A DNA stretch of 64,000 nt from Acheta domesticus. Lineage: Eukaryota; Arthropoda; Insecta; Orthoptera; Gryllidae. Positions 35,216 through 47,035 of this stretch are shown piece after piece. Each line of letters opens with the position of its first letter. Within the stretch, counting starts at the first letter, position 1. Position numbers and translations under genes: made by a program. The notes below the pieces were generated by a model. That model made no database searches and was not told the origin of the DNA. It worked only from the letters and a program-made list of their open reading frames with translations. Where the stretch lies: assembly GCA_031308135.1 (NCBI GenBank), contig JAHLJT010000631.1:3449371-3513370 (forward strand), in the 5' to 3' direction.

Positions 35216-37150
35216 AAGATATTGAAGTCAACCAAACATAAATTACTTCATATCATGCTATTAATGAACCAAGCTGTTCGATGCAAAAATCTATTCACTA
35301 GTGGTGCTGTAGGATAGCCTTCAGCATTAGTTCGAGCTGCTAGTGACCGAGAATGCAGTAGCGCTATTTCTAATGTACTCTTAGATAGTGGGTTGCCTAC
35401 GTCAGGAGTTAGTTGGACTTCTTCCCAAAGGAGAACGTCAAAGGAATAACCGTAGTAATGACAGAACAAAAAATTTTGACATCTGCAATTTTAACTAGCA
35501 CTCTTCCTTAAGAAGGAATTCAATTACAACGAGAAAAGCTAGAGAAACGAATAAGAACCGAAGGAAAAAACTCTCTGTTAAAAGATATTTTTCTATGAAA
35601 GATTTAATATGTTAATGACCTGTTATCTAACAACTTGCCAATGCTTCAGCGAAGGGTCGCATACAATTTCATACATGAAATCTATAAAGAGCGTAGCCAC
35701 GAAACAATTCGCTAAATAAACTAAAGCACTAAGTAATAGATATTTCAGATTTTCATTCAAAGCTCCTTAACTCTTATCTAACATACAGAGATGTCGCTAT
35801 GACAAAGTGATGTAGAGCGTTTCAAAAGAAACACTGTTTCCTTTCTCCGTCAGGAACGAAAACGCATTTTCCTTCCTTCATCACTCTATTTGAATGAAGT
35901 AACTCATGTCCCGGGAGTTGTGTGTTTGTAAGTACGATGGCAAATAAGTTTCGTGAAATTCAAATGTTAGTTTTGATACAGAAATAACCCAGCGTATAAT
36001 TTAAATTTGCTTCACACTAACTTTCGAGTAGGCTCAGTTTAAAGCGTTATTATCTTATTCATATTATTCTAGATCCTACTAGAATCATCTTAAGACACGA
36101 AGGTACAGAGGAAGGAGTAACGGACATTACAGAATACCAGTTAAGAATATCGATTAATGTACCTGATTAGTCGGCGTTTCTGCATATTAACACAGTCATC
36201 TTTTAATCATCACACCCACATACATTTAACTGGAAATCACTCATTCCAAAACCTCTCCAAAAAAATTAAAAAACCTAATTATATTCGTTGTTAAACAAAA
36301 AAGCTTCATTAGAAATAAAAACAATTCTCTCTATTATAAAACCATTCTGATGTATGCTTCCCTGTATGAGAGGCGGTTGCAAAAAGTGCAACGACACTGA
36401 AACTTAATAGTAGTGTCGCCAATGATTCTGATTGTCGTTCCCTGATTATGTTCAATTTCCACAATTTCTTACCAGCCTTCTACTAAAATAAGACACGTGA
36501 ATCTTCATTTGTTTCCTTTTATAATTTTAATGCCCCGAAATCGTACATTAATCAGTAAGAATTTCCAGGAACATGCATATTCACTACACAGCTCAACATT
36601 AAATTATTCTCCTCGTGTTTCTGAAGAACTGATTGTCGAGAGGATTCTGATATCACGTTCTATATTCATACCATTACTAGGAAGGAACGTCCCATCTTCT
36701 TGGACCACAAACTGATATTCCTACTGAACTTCTTTTGCGCACATTTTTTTTAATTCATCAATGTGAATAACTACCTGCTTGTCTTTTACGGAATCTCCAG
36801 TACCTCCTCTTAACTCGTAAAATAAATTATCCTCTGATTTTTCTCCTTCTCTTTCCCTCCTACTACTCCACCACTAACTGAATGAGAATTCTAGAGGCAT
36901 GATGCTCTCTTCAATCTTTAGTGAATTTTTTACGTCAAATGTAGGCGGATGCCGGAGCAGTGCTTTAAACAGTAGGCCAGGGAGCATGCCTTGCATTTGG
37001 CCACTGCGTTTCAGTTTATCCTCAAGTTTGGGTGTTTGGCAAGACCCTTCCTCGCAGATCTGGAAAGTCCGACAAGCGTCGAAGATTCTTGATGCGGCTT
37101 TTCAAAGGAAATCTTTACAATACATAATGGGTTAATAAATTATTAATGCA
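35216..37150. other. Anonymous DNA, no gene recognised
   Basis: Frames 35248-35469 (minus), 36497-36715 and 36899-37135 (plus) have no recognisable motif. 35446 is the last base that can be compared with copy 2 because the window ends. Confidence 0.4.
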
Positions 37151-37189
37151 AAATAAACGGACAAGACGTTTGGTTCCATTCAGAGCAGA

Positions 37190-37790
37190 GACTTTTTGAG
37201 GCACGAAGACGCCCTGCTCTTGCTGTCCGCGGGTGCGCAAGCGAGAGCGCCTGGGTGTAGGCAACCCGTGGTACGTGAGTGCCTAGCATGCGAACTGCGG
37301 CGGCAGGGGCGCGCTCTTTGCGAGGGCGAGCGAGCGACAGCTGCGCTACACAGGGATGAAGGGCGAGGGGGAAGGCGGAGGCGGAGGTGAAGGTGAAGGC
37401 GCGGGCGGAAGCGCAGGTGGAGACATGGACGAAGGCGCAGGTAGAGGCGGAAGAGGAGGCAGAGACAGAAGCGGATACAGGGGCGGAGGAGGACACAGAG
37501 GAGAAGGCGGAGGCGCAGTTGGAGTCGGAAGCGCAGATAGAAGCGGAGGTACAGTTAAAGGCGGAGTAGGTGGAGGTGCAGGCAGAGGAGGAGGCGGAGC
37601 GGAGGTGGACCGACAGTAGAACTCTGCATTCTATGGAAAAGCAACCCCTGGGACCAATCGACCATCTGCTGCCATGTAGTGGACGCTCGAGCGCTCTCTG
37701 CCACGGGCTGCCTCCGGTTCGACCGCTGATATCCGTTCGAGCGCGGCAGCCTTTCACGCGCGCTGCCACACGAAGTCTTGCACCTCCACA
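37190..37790. repeat. GC-rich island with degenerate hexamer repeat
   Basis: Between about 37350 and 37620 the plus strand is a purine-rich array of GGAGGC/GAAGGC/GGAGGT-like hexamers. All frames are open because the repeat unit is a multiple of three and lacks stops; the minus frame 37143-37862 (239 codons, Ser/Ala/Cys-rich) is the longest. I read it as a minisatellite in a GC-rich patch, not as a gene. Confidence 0.6.
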
Positions 37791-37801
37791 ACAACGACAA
37801 C

Positions 37802-37887
37802 ACCTTTTTGAATGAATACATCTGCGGTTTCTTTTACAAATTGTACCTTTTTGAAGGAACACATCTGCGGTTTCTTTTACAAATCCT
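37802..37887. repeat. 43-bp tandem duplication
   Basis: 'acatctgcggtttcttttac' occurs at 37818 and 37861, each preceded by 'acctttttgaa' and followed by 'aaat'. Two nearly perfect units. Confidence 0.85.
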
Positions 37888-38440
37888 GTCTTTCATGTTA
37901 TTGAGAGTGCGCTGTTTGTAGTGTTTATTAAATAAACTGAAAATATAAATTATATTTCACTTCGGCGAATTTCTGCGTGTATCGTTCACTACCTTCTCTA
38001 GGTTGACTCCAAGCATTACACTACTGAATAAGTACAAAACATTAATTTACTCATTCATGATTTTAGTTATTTCAAGATCGACTTCAATAAAAAACATAAG
38101 GGAAACGTCATCACTTATTGTTTTAAATATATATTGGTGTGCAATTATGAGATTTTACATACAAAATCATATTTTAATGTTAATTTTTTGTAATTACTAT
38201 TCTTTTGTTTATTGATAAAGGTGTACACACGCTCTTTCCATACATTCCTCTTCAATACAATTTCCTAATTTATCCTCGTTCTGTACGGTTTAAATGCAAT
38301 TTTCTTACAGCTAATTTTATTACAAGTTTACTTGGTGAATGTCAACGGCGAATGCTGGAGAGTGTAGTTTAGAGGGTTCGAAAGACTTGTGAATTTTCAG
38401 AATCCACTGAAAGCGCAATGAACGGGTCAATGATCTCCAT
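37888..38440. other. AT-rich DNA, nothing recognised
   Basis: No gene or repeat seen; the plus frame 38003-38215 has no known motif. Confidence 0.4.
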
Positions 38441-38545
38441 CTAGACCAGGTTTTTGTCCAGTTTCCCTGATCCATTGAGAAAATGCTGAGATGGCCCCTT
38501 GTTTTGCTTCTGGACGTAAATGTAGCTTCACTATGCGCACGATTT
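38440..38545 (+). repeat. Dispersed repeat fragment, copy 2
   Basis: Diverged second copy of the piece at 398-545: 'cagtttccctgatc', 'gctgagatggcccc', 'ttgttttgctt' and a following 'taaatgtag' in the same order. Confidence 0.5.
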
Positions 38546-38799
38546 GTTGAGCACTCCTTTTGCTTTTAGTGGTAGGAGCAGAGTTGAGGGTGAGCCACTA
38601 TTTTGTTAGCAATACAGAAAAATCACATCTGAAGTTCGTTTACCGTTGCAATTGCGTTTTCTATAACTCGGGAACGAAAATGTCTAGTTTTTCAAATAAT
38701 GTTGCTAATCTCGCGCTTTTTTTTAAAAAAAAAATCTGAACCTCAAGAAAATTGCGCAGATTATCTCCTACCCCATACTTTTGACTAAATAAATATCAA

Positions 38800-39060
38800 A
38801 TAACGACCGATGACGATCGACGGCTGGTCGCCGCTCGCCCTCTGGCTTCCGAGAGTCACTCGAGCGGCGAGCGCGCCAGGTAGGGCCTCGAGCGGCGGTC
38901 GACTGTTTTTCGAAGAAAGCAGGGATTTAACCAACAGCCGCGTGGGCCTCCCTCGGACGGAGAATAAATGAGAATGTGATGAATATAAATGAATCAACGC
39001 TTCACTCACAGGTTGGCGCCGCAGGGGTCGATCGGTAGGCGCCGCTGGTAATGATTTTAA
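38800..39060 (+). other. GC-rich patch ending in a PBS-like motif
   Basis: A GC-rich block is followed by 'aataaatgagaatgtgatga', then '...cttcactcaca' and 'ggttggcgccgcaggggtcg' at 39012. A CA end followed within 2-3 bases by TGGCGCC resembles an LTR end plus tRNA primer-binding site, and AATAAA upstream fits an LTR polyadenylation signal. No gag/pol and no second LTR are visible, so this is weak. Confidence 0.3.
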
Positions 39061-39205
39061 GAGGAGAGATACCATGAAATGGTTCGTAATATCGATTTTG
39101 TTATTCGGCAAAATAAATAGTTCAAACTTTGTTCTTTCCAAATATATCAACATTTTTCTTCTAGGACGCCTGGAAGTCCCTTATTAAAATGTCCTAGTGC
39201 GCATG

Positions 39206-39470
39206 AGCCGCCCGCGCGGTCTAGCTCATTGGTCAGCGTGCTCACTTGCCATGACGCGACCCCGGGTTCGATTATAGTGTGCGTTTCTTTTGCAATGTTT
39301 CAGTATACGTTGCTGTGTGACTATGAGAAAAAACACTTCTAAGGTTGAGAATATTAGAATACAGCGTAGGGATGTCTTCGTGCTAACATGTACCCTTTAA
39401 TCCATGGCCGCGAGGCCGAGACGCTGCTGGTAAGCCCTGTCTTTTAAAGGGCTGTCGGGCGAAGTACTGA
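39206..39470 (+). mobile_element. tRNA-derived SINE, copy 1
   Basis: A tRNA-like head carries an A box ('tagctcattggtc', 39222-39234) and a B box ('ggttcgatta', 39265-39274), which would form an internal RNA polymerase III promoter. It is followed by a tRNA-unrelated body ('gttgctgtgtgac.atgagaa', 'gggatgtc.tcgtgctaac', 'ggcc.cgaggc'). The whole is collinear with 47511-47782. The two copies are diverged with several indels, including loss of about 17 bp after the B box here. No target duplication was identified with confidence. Confidence 0.8.
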
Positions 39471-40074
39471 CAGACAGTGCTCATGAGCCACTCCCCCTTT
39501 TTGACACTTCATAAAAATATGACCATTCTTTTCGTAATTTTGAACGCATGTTGGGTTGTTACTGTGTGAATGAAACATGCTCATACGTTGGTAGCATTTA
39601 TCTTTTCCGCTGAAGAAGATGATCAAAAATGCGGAGCAGGATTGTTTTAGGAGAGCAGTTGTAGGAAGCAGCCCTTTTTTTAAAATTGCGTTTCCCGAAA
39701 ATTTACTTGTAATTAATATATCTTTTCTGAGAAACTATATTCACAATGTACTAAAATTTACAGGATACGTTCATTATAGTATTGACAACTAATTGACATT
39801 TTTGTGTAAACATTCTCCAATAAAAAACAAATTTTAAAAATGTTTGTCCAAAAATGGTGCAAAAAATACGGGAAAAATATAAAATTGAAAAAAATATTAA
39901 CTACTTTTTAATAAACTCAAAAAATGTCACAACAATAAGAAAGATTTAGGATCTTTTAGTGTGTGTGAAATATCAAAAACTTTCTAGTTAACCATTTTCT
40001 AAAAAAGGTGCATGAACAGTAGCAAATTTAACATGTGAAGTATGTAAGGTACACTCTCCCCACAAATCTTCTAA

Positions 40075-40075
<1 letters not shown>
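39471..40075. other. AT-rich DNA, nothing recognised
   Basis: No gene; the minus frame 39444-39626 has no known motif. Confidence 0.4.

Positions 40076-40106
<31 letters not shown>
40076..40106. repeat. (AC)n microsatellite
   Basis: About 15 AC dinucleotide units, followed by an imperfect 'gacagacac' tail. Confidence 0.95.
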
Positions 40107-40110
<4 letters not shown>

Positions 40111-42055
40111 GACACAACCACTTACCATACTTACCACACAAAATAAAATTTGGGGAGAAAATAGTTATTAATTCATTAAATGTTATAATTCATTGAACCA
40201 CGATGTGATGTCGCATTCACGTTCTTACAAAACTGTATGACGAGAAAAGGATGGTGTGATTGACATAAGGCTCTTGTGAATAAAAAAAGTAAATTCTCAG
40301 ATTAAAAGCTTTTGAAATAAATACTTCCATTTCAGCGAATAAAACTATGTACTTTTATTTATAGAGAAAACCTATTCTCGAAGTAAAAACTTATTTTTTC
40401 ACGTATTTGTTAAAATGAAGTGAAGGAAACTTTATTAGGAAGTGAAGGAAGACTTTACTTCATTTCATAAGCAAACTCCTACGTGAAGTGATTTTGGGGG
40501 AATTTTTGGGGTAAGATTCCCTGAACATTGTCTTGTTAATTATTTATAATATTAAATATATTTTAAAAAATAAAATAAAGATTTATGGTTGATATCTCCT
40601 GGATCCTTAATCATTACGGATTATCACAATATCTCCTCTGTTACCAAGAAATTTGCCTCCTGGATCATTAATCATCGTAAGAAAGTAAGTAAACACTGCA
40701 ATTTTTGAAGTATGGTGTTGACTGGCAGATTTTGCTCACTTAAGCTGCGATCAGAGATAATATCAGCAAATGTGGTTTTGTTTCGAACAAGGGAAATGGT
40801 ATATTCACGCTTTAATGTGTTTATAAGAAAATAAGTATCGTATGATAAAAACTGCACTTGTATTCTTGAATTTACGAGTACCAAAAAAAGTAAGTTAGAA
40901 TCTGTTCGTAAAACAAATAATGATTGTTTACGCTAATGAAAACTGTATTTTTCGTGAAAATTGTGCAATAAATAAAGAGAACTATTTTCGTTTAATATAA
41001 TTTTGTTTTTTATGATGCAAATGATCACCTGACAATATTTGGTAACAAATTAGTTATTTGCTAGTCATGTGAATAAATAAACGATCTTGCAGGTTTGTGA
41101 AGGCTTTGCATGTTTTGTTTTGTCAGCATTATTCAGGAGACAAATGAAACAGACTGGAAACATATGCTGCTGCGTTTAGCATTTCAAAGGAATGCATTGG
41201 AGTCAATATTCATTTTGTCACATTGCAGGACATAATGAATATTAACTTCAGTGTTTAAAATAAAGTTTTGTGAAGCACACTGGAAATTAAGTAAAGTTGG
41301 ATTGCAATTCAGAATTAAGCTTTTCAGAAAATTGTCTATTCAATACGTTACGAATGAATGGCTGTTTTTGATACTTGTAAGAAACCATCAACACAAATGC
41401 TGCTGCTACTGCTAGGTAGGGAACTTCTCCACAGTTTCAGCCAACAGATTTATGACAAAAAATATGTTTTCAGATTTCGATTCACAAAACAGATTATTGG
41501 AATTCATTATAATCGTACATAACTCGAAAACGATGCGTCCAAGGTCGTTAAAATCAGGTTTTTATGTCCTGGCTCAGATGAGACATCGTGAAATATAAGT
41601 GAAATTTACACTGACGATAACGGGTTGAATGGGCTTGAGACAAAAAATTGAAGATTACGATCACGAATATTCATTCAGGGCAAATCTTTCTCCCAGCATT
41701 GAAAGAGTCTCAGAGCCCGTCGAGGAGGTTCACCACGAGGTTGTAGTTATTCTTTGCTTAAAACGGTATAATCTTTTGATCCTGAAAACTCAACATAAAA
41801 ATGTGACAGCATGACCTAAGGCGAGTGGGGAAACAATGCCGAGAACCGAATATTTCGAAGATAATAAAGAAATAAATGCATTGTTTTATTACTTTTGATT
41901 ATTGATGAGCTTTTTATCAATAATATATTTTTTATATGATTTATTCTTCAAATGATGTCTAACGTAGCAATATGTTACGTGAACATATGAATGAATTCTT
42001 ATTCCACAACGAAGCAGAGAAAATGTTCAATCTGCGAATGTGTACGTTTGAGTTG
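40107..42055. other. AT-rich DNA, no gene recognised
   Basis: Frames 40672-40884 (minus) and 41629-41814 (plus) have no known motif. Nothing else seen. Confidence 0.4.
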
Positions 42056-42059
42056 GCAT

Positions 42060-42203
42060 AGGAAGAGGTCGCCAAGCGGCCGCGGAGTTGATCGGGGCGG
42101 GGCGGGGCGGGGCGGGGCGGGGGCGGAGGGACAGCTCCAGGGCTCGCGACAGCTCGGAGGCGGTGCTTAACGAGGCGGGCGGCAGCGCGACAGCCGGCGA
42201 GCG

Positions 42204-42235
<32 letters not shown>

Positions 42236-43200
42236 ACGCGACGCGACGCGGCGGCCGCCGCCAGGCGCCCAAGATGCTCGCGCGCGCGATGGGATAGGGC
42301 GAGGGCGTGGGGCGATGGGAATGGGGAGTGGGACGAAGGTGGGGGCAGGGGACGGGGGGGCGGGGGGCGGGGGGCGAGGGGCGGGGTAGGGGCGAGGAGA
42401 GCGGGGGCGGGAGGCGAGAGTCATTGGGCGGGGGCCAGGGGTGAGGGGCAGAGGGCGAGGGGCATGGGTGATGGAGCGATGGTCGTGGGACGCACTGGCT
42501 CAAAACGAAGGGTGGTGAAAGACTAATGGTGGCGGTCGTAGAGTGTAGCTCATGGCGGAAGAGAAAAGGGGCACACGTGCAGCTAGCGTCGAGAGCGGTG
42601 GCAATGGCTGTTCGCCCTGGTGGAAGAAGCGCTCGAGGGACGGTGCTCGACGACAATGGCTGCGACGACCGCGAGGCGGCGGTGATATTCGCGGGCGGCA
42701 GCGGCAGCGGCTCCAGCGGCGGCGGCGGCGGCGGCGTCTGCTGCTCCCGGACTGAAGAGAAGAGAACCGGTCCGGGCGGCCCGCCGCCGCCGCCGCCGGC
42801 GAGCACGGGCGCGCGGGGCGGGGAACGCGGTGGGCGCGGCGCCGGCGCCAGCGACTCGTCGCCCGCCAGAGGTCAAACCCGGCGCCGCCGCCGTCGCCGC
42901 CGCCGCCTGGCGCGACCGCCTGGCGCGGCGCCGCGTGGCGCGCGTCGACGCTGCTGCGGCCGCCGCCTGCACGCCGGCTGGCGTCGCGGTGCGATGCGGG
43001 GAGGGGGCGAGGAGGAGCGGAGTGGTAAGGGGGCAGGACGGGGAGGTGTAAGGCGGGGAGCGAGGGGGCGGGGCGGGAAGGCTTGGGGAGGCGCCGGGGA
43101 GCGCTCCACAGCCGCGCCCTTGCGGCTTTTACTACGCTCGCGGCCTTGGGAACGAGCGAGATATCGGCTGATGAAGGAAAAAGTGACCGACTACACGGCG
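42060..43200. promoter_or_regulatory. Large CpG island, putative promoter region
   Basis: About 1.1 kb of extremely GC- and CpG-rich DNA with tandem GC boxes, (GGGGC)n at 42094-42125, G-runs with quadruplex potential at 42350-42400, and an (ACGCG)8 array at 42211-42250. Edges are sharp against AT-rich flanks. Long frames overlap on both strands (42027-42806 and 42500-43468 minus; 42526-43305 plus), all Arg/Ala/Pro/Gly-rich as GC-rich random sequence gives. An unmethylated promoter island is plausible, but no start site or coding exon can be supported. Confidence 0.5.
42211..42250. repeat. (ACGCG)8 pentamer array
   Basis: Eight perfect ACGCG units within the CpG island. Confidence 0.95.
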
Positions 43201-43640
43201 ACCGCAGGGCGGCCCGCCACATTCGGCCCGTTCCTTTGCGTGAAACCAAATGTTGCTGACAATAGCACATCCCACAACTCACACAGATATTCAGTCGTGT
43301 TTTAGGCGCTACTAAAACTTCCTGTGGTGAAGGGTCATCAGTGAAGAAAGAAATAAGATAGACATTTAAAAAACTAAAAAAGCAAGAAACCAGTTTGACA
43401 ACATGGATTTGTATTAGTAATGGGTTATAACGAGATATAATGCAGAAAATCCGATTACAATAATTCAAATTGATCTCGGTTTAATGTGATTTTGGCAGTT
43501 TTGTTGGTTTCTCAAAATCACCAAAAAAATGACTTAATGATTTTCTCATGTGATTCTGCAAATTTACTTCTAGGGTATACACAAATGACTACTGTAGGAA
43601 TGTTCTATAAACTCGTCTCACTACGAGATATTGCGTTACC
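43201..43640. other. AT-rich DNA, nothing recognised
   Basis: Falls sharply from the CpG island to AT-rich sequence. No gene seen. Confidence 0.4.
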
Positions 43641-43854
43641 TACTACGTTGCAGTAGCATTAGCAGAAGCAGTAGCAGTAGCAGTAGCAGTAGCAGTAGCA
43701 ATAGCAGTAGCGGTAGACCAGCAGTAACACCACTAACACCAGCACTAGCACAAGCACTAGAACTAGCACGTAGACTAGCACTAGCGGTAGCGGCAGTAGC
43801 AGCAGCTGTATCTGTAGCACTAGCACTAGCACTTTCACTAGGAGTCGTAGAGTA
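43641..43854. repeat. Trinucleotide microsatellite, left part
   Basis: Irregular AGC/AGT/GTA-type trinucleotides ('gcagtagcagtagcag', 'actagcactagc'). It continues after the inserted LINE at 46456, so the original array was about 0.8 kb. The last 14 bases (43841-43854, GGAGTCGTAGAGTA) are the left target-site duplication. Long open frames through it (43631-43882 plus, 43636-43866 minus) are repeat artefacts. Confidence 0.85.
43841..43854 (+). repeat. Left target-site duplication (14 bp)
   Basis: GGAGTCGTAGAGTA, identical to 46456-46469 directly after the poly(A) tail of the LINE. It defines the insertion boundaries exactly. Confidence 0.95.
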
Positions 43855-46455
43855 CGTCCTGTTCACATCACAAACTTCTTAGAACACGAATTCAACAAAA
43901 TGGAATGTGGCGAAACTAGATGAAGATAGGTTCACCGAGATTATGACTAGTGGAGCCGAAAGTGGTAGCCAATAAATACCACGGGCGGGAAGGAACGCAA
44001 AACGCTGAGAACAGAGGTAATTCCACCATGAAGCTCATTGAGCGCGCATGTAAGGCGGCGATGCCCCGGAAGAAACCACGGAATAACAGGGCGCCTGCCT
44101 ACTGGTGGAACGATGAGATTGCAGGCTTAAGAAAACAATGCCTACAGTTAAGGCGTAGGGCCCAAAGAGCAAGGGGAAGGGAGGATGCTGAAAGGCTCTC
44201 CGCTGACCACCGCATTGCTAAGAAAACACTTCAGAAAGCGATTAAAAAAAAGCAAGATTTGTAAATGGCAGTGTACAAAAGGAAATAGACAACGATCCTT
44301 GGGGCCTCGGCTATAAAATCGTTATGAAAAAATTCGGATGCCTGACTAACATCGCTATGGACACGACGACAATGGAGGATGTGGTGAATGCACTGTTCCC
44401 CACTCACCCAAAAATATTTGACAACAAGATAACAGTACCACCCAGCGATATCCCGCTCTTTACCGAAAGCGAGCTTTCACAGGCGGTTGAATCGCTTAAA
44501 AACAGAAAAGCACCAGGTCCTGACAGCATACCAGCAGAAGCGCTGAAAGCAGCGCACAAAGCTTGTCCTGGCTTGATGCTAGATATGTACAACGACTGCC
44601 TGAAACACGGCGTCTTCAGCACACGATGGAAGATTGCTAGGTTGACCCTCATCAACAAGGCAAAAGGAGAAAGAAACTCGCCGTCATCATATAGACATTG
44701 TGCATGTTAGATACGGCTGGAAAGTTATTCGAGAAGCTGCTACAACCTCGACTACTGAAAGCAATAGAAGAAGCAGGGGGGCTGTCCCAACGACAACACG
44801 GATTCCGAAAAGGGCACTCCACTATCCACGCAATTGCATCGGTAGTCGACACAATAGAGAGGGCCCAGTCCGTAAATCACACTCCCGGAAGCTCACGCTA
44901 CTTGCTATTTTAGATGTCAAGAACGCATTCAACTCTGCCAGATGGAGTGACATGCTCAATGCTCTCGAGAGAAGATTTAAGCTCCCAGTATACTTGATGA
45001 GTGTCATGAAAAATTATTTAAAGGATCGCACACTCCTATACGATACAGACCAAGGCCAAAGAACCAAAGCACTGTCAGGAGGCGCTGCACAAGGTTCGAT
45101 CCTAGGACCGTATCTATGGAATGTCACGTACGACGACCTTCTGAGATTGGAAATGCCCAGAGATACGGAGCTCGTTGCATACGCTGATGATCTGGGTGTG
45201 CTCATTACAGCGCATACCGTAGAGGAAGCACAACGTACACTAAATGAAGCAATGCGACGCGTAAAAAGATGGATGAACGAGCACTCCCGTCACTTGCAGA
45301 AGCAAAGACCCAAATCGTTGTTTTTACAAGGAAACGTATACAGACGAGTGTCACACTCAGGGTCGGAGAAAACAGATATTCAAACTGCATCAAGTGTGAA
45401 GTATCTGGGGGTCATACTTGACACGAAGTTGAGCTACTGGCCTCATATACAGCGAGCAGCAGACAAGGCCGCGGAAGCCACAAAAGCACTAAGCCGATTG
45501 ATGGCAAATACTAACGGGCCAAAATGTAGTAAGCGGCGCCTCCTTATGTCAGTAATGACATCAATTTTACTTTAGGAGCAGAAATATGGGCCAAAGCTCC
45601 AGAAATAGAGAAGTACCGCAAACGAATGGCGGCTGTGCAAAGACGTGGAGCAATGAGGGTCTCGTGTGCATACCGCACAGTGTCTGAAGCAGCGGTATTA
45701 GTGATAGCGGGCACTCCCCCAATAGATCTTCTCGCTCAAGAACGCCAAGACATCTGGCGCAACCAAATAGTTAACGGCAGGGGCGAAGCAAAGAAGGTAG
45801 CTCGCCAAGTACTTCTCGAGAATGGCAGCAAAGATGGGAAGATGGGAATTATGGAAAATGGACGAAAAGACTGATCCCCCGACTGGACACATGGCTAAAA
45901 CCGCGAGCATGGGGGAGGTTACCTATTACCTTACTCAGCTTCTGAGCGGCCATGGATGTTTCAGAAAGTACCTATACAGAATGCAGAAAGTCAGCAGCCC
46001 TAAATGTCTCTACTGCAATAATGATGATGACGCACAACACACTTTCTTCATGTGCGAAAGATGGGAGGAAGAAAGAATTCGTCTCGGCAACGAATTAGGC
46101 GCAGAGCAAATAACACCAGGAAACATCATCACTTTGATGCTGCGCAACTCCCAATCTTGGTGTGCAGTAGCAGCCTTGCGGAGTGCATTCTGAGACGCAA
46201 AAAAGTGACAGTGACGAGTTAATAAACTCAAGGCGAAACTAAATTGAAAAGAAGCCCGGAAGGGCAATTAGAATCGACACTGCCCTGAAGTAATGCTAAC
46301 GCGGTTCGGGGCAGTAATCACGTCGATTAGAAAGGGTTAGTGAGTTTAGTGAGTAGGAGTCTCACACTACTTCGGAGAGCGGTGCCTCCCAAGTGTCCAT
46401 GATGGATTCTCACAGTTTCCCTCGTAAAAAAACTAAAAAAAAAAAAAAAAAAAAA
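43855..46455 (+). mobile_element. 5'-truncated R1-type (APE class) LINE
   Basis: A 2601-bp insertion bounded by a 14-bp target-site duplication and ending in poly(A) (about 46427-46455). It contains the region before the reverse transcriptase, the reverse transcriptase, a C-terminal CCHC zinc knuckle and a 3' UTR of about 230 bp with AATAAA at 46221. ORF1, the endonuclease and the 5' UTR are missing, so the copy was truncated at insertion, as is usual for target-primed reverse transcription. The conserved 'AYWWNDEIAGLRKQCLQLRR' segment is typical of the R1/LOA group; clade assignment is from motif memory. The perfect duplication suggests a fairly recent insertion, although the reading frame already has several shifts. 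Confidence 0.9.
43890..46193 (+). pseudogene. R1-type LINE ORF2 (reverse transcriptase), broken
   Basis: ORF2 copies the element RNA into DNA at the target site. Pieces in order: linker (43950-44264) with 'AYWWNDEIAGLRKQC', then the RT start with 'AVESLKNRKAPGPDSIPAEA' (44490-44550). 'AGKLFEKLLQPRLL' and 'QRQHGFRKGHST' lie at 44707-44823. RT motif A is 'LLAILDVKNAFNSARW' (about 44900-44947), motif B 'GGAAQGSILGP', motif C 'YADD' (45180-45191), and the thumb-side 'VKYLGVILD'. The zinc knuckle C-x2-C-x7-H-x4-C spans 46005-46055, and the stop follows at 46191. Frame changes at about 44255, 44700, 44885, 45575 and 45820 make it non-functional. The catalytic YADD and the metal-binding Asp of motif A are still present. 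Confidence 0.9.
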
Positions 46456-46469
46456 GGAGTCGTAGAGTA
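46456..46469 (+). repeat. Right target-site duplication (14 bp)
   Basis: Perfect second copy of GGAGTCGTAGAGTA, directly after the A tail. Confidence 0.95.
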
Positions 46470-46513
46470 GTGGCAGTAGTAGTTAGTATTAGTGATAGAG
46501 GTAGTAATGGTAC

Positions 46514-46592
<79 letters not shown>

Positions 46593-47035
46593 ATGATGGT
46601 GGTGGTTGGTGGTGGTAGTAGTAGTAGTAGAAAGTAGTAGTAGAAATTTGATGGTAGTAGCAGTAAGAGTGGTAGTACTAGCACTAACACTAGCAATCGT
46701 AGTTGTTGTAGTCGTCGTCGTCGTAGTAGTCGTAGTCGTAGTCGTCGTCTTAGTAGTAGTCGTAGTCGTAGTCGTAGTCGTAGTCGTAGTCGTAGTTGTA
46801 GTCGTACTCGTAGTAGTAGTCGTAGTCGTCGTCGTCGTAGTAGTAGTGTAGTACAAGTACTAGTAGAAGTAATGGTACATGTAGTGTGGACAGTTGTGCT
46901 ATTGGTGGTGGTATTAGTAGTGGCTGTGATAGCGGTTCGTAAGTAGCAGTTGATAGTGGTAATAGTAGCAGTAGTGGTAGTGGTGGCAGTAGTAGTAGTA
47001 GTAGTAGTAGTAATAGTAGTAGTAATAGTGAAAGA
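46456..47035. repeat. Trinucleotide microsatellite, right part
   Basis: A (AGT)n run at about 46512-46590, then mixed GTA/GTC/CGT units to 47035. The long frames on both strands (46410-46856 and 46433-47086 minus, 46606-46851 plus) encode homopolymeric Thr, Tyr, Leu or Val and are repeat artefacts. Confidence 0.9.

Larger units (their letters stand above)
22785..35445 (+). repeat. 12.66-kb duplicated block, copy 1
   Basis: Collinear and in direct orientation with 51343-64000 (offset 28558 at the start, 28555 at the window end). By eye the roughly 30 differences are nearly all one-base length changes in A, T, C or G runs (for example near 23810, 24681, 26682, 27780, 30125, 31703, 33121), with hardly any plain substitution. 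This pattern fits consensus error between two assemblies of one locus better than evolutionary divergence. The block contains THAP, hAT-MITE, tyrosine-recombinase, pogo, family A and family B remnants, all repeated in copy 2. No intact gene. Confidence 0.95.

Noticed and set aside
37143..37862. 239-codon Ser/Ala/Cys-rich minus-strand frame
   Set aside because: The repetitive part is a degenerate hexamer repeat, open in multiple frames; no recognisable protein features.
42027..43468. Long overlapping open frames of up to 322 codons on both strands in the CpG island
   Set aside because: Arg/Ala/Pro/Gly-rich products in several frames at once are what stop-poor GC-rich DNA gives; no domain, no consistent frame.
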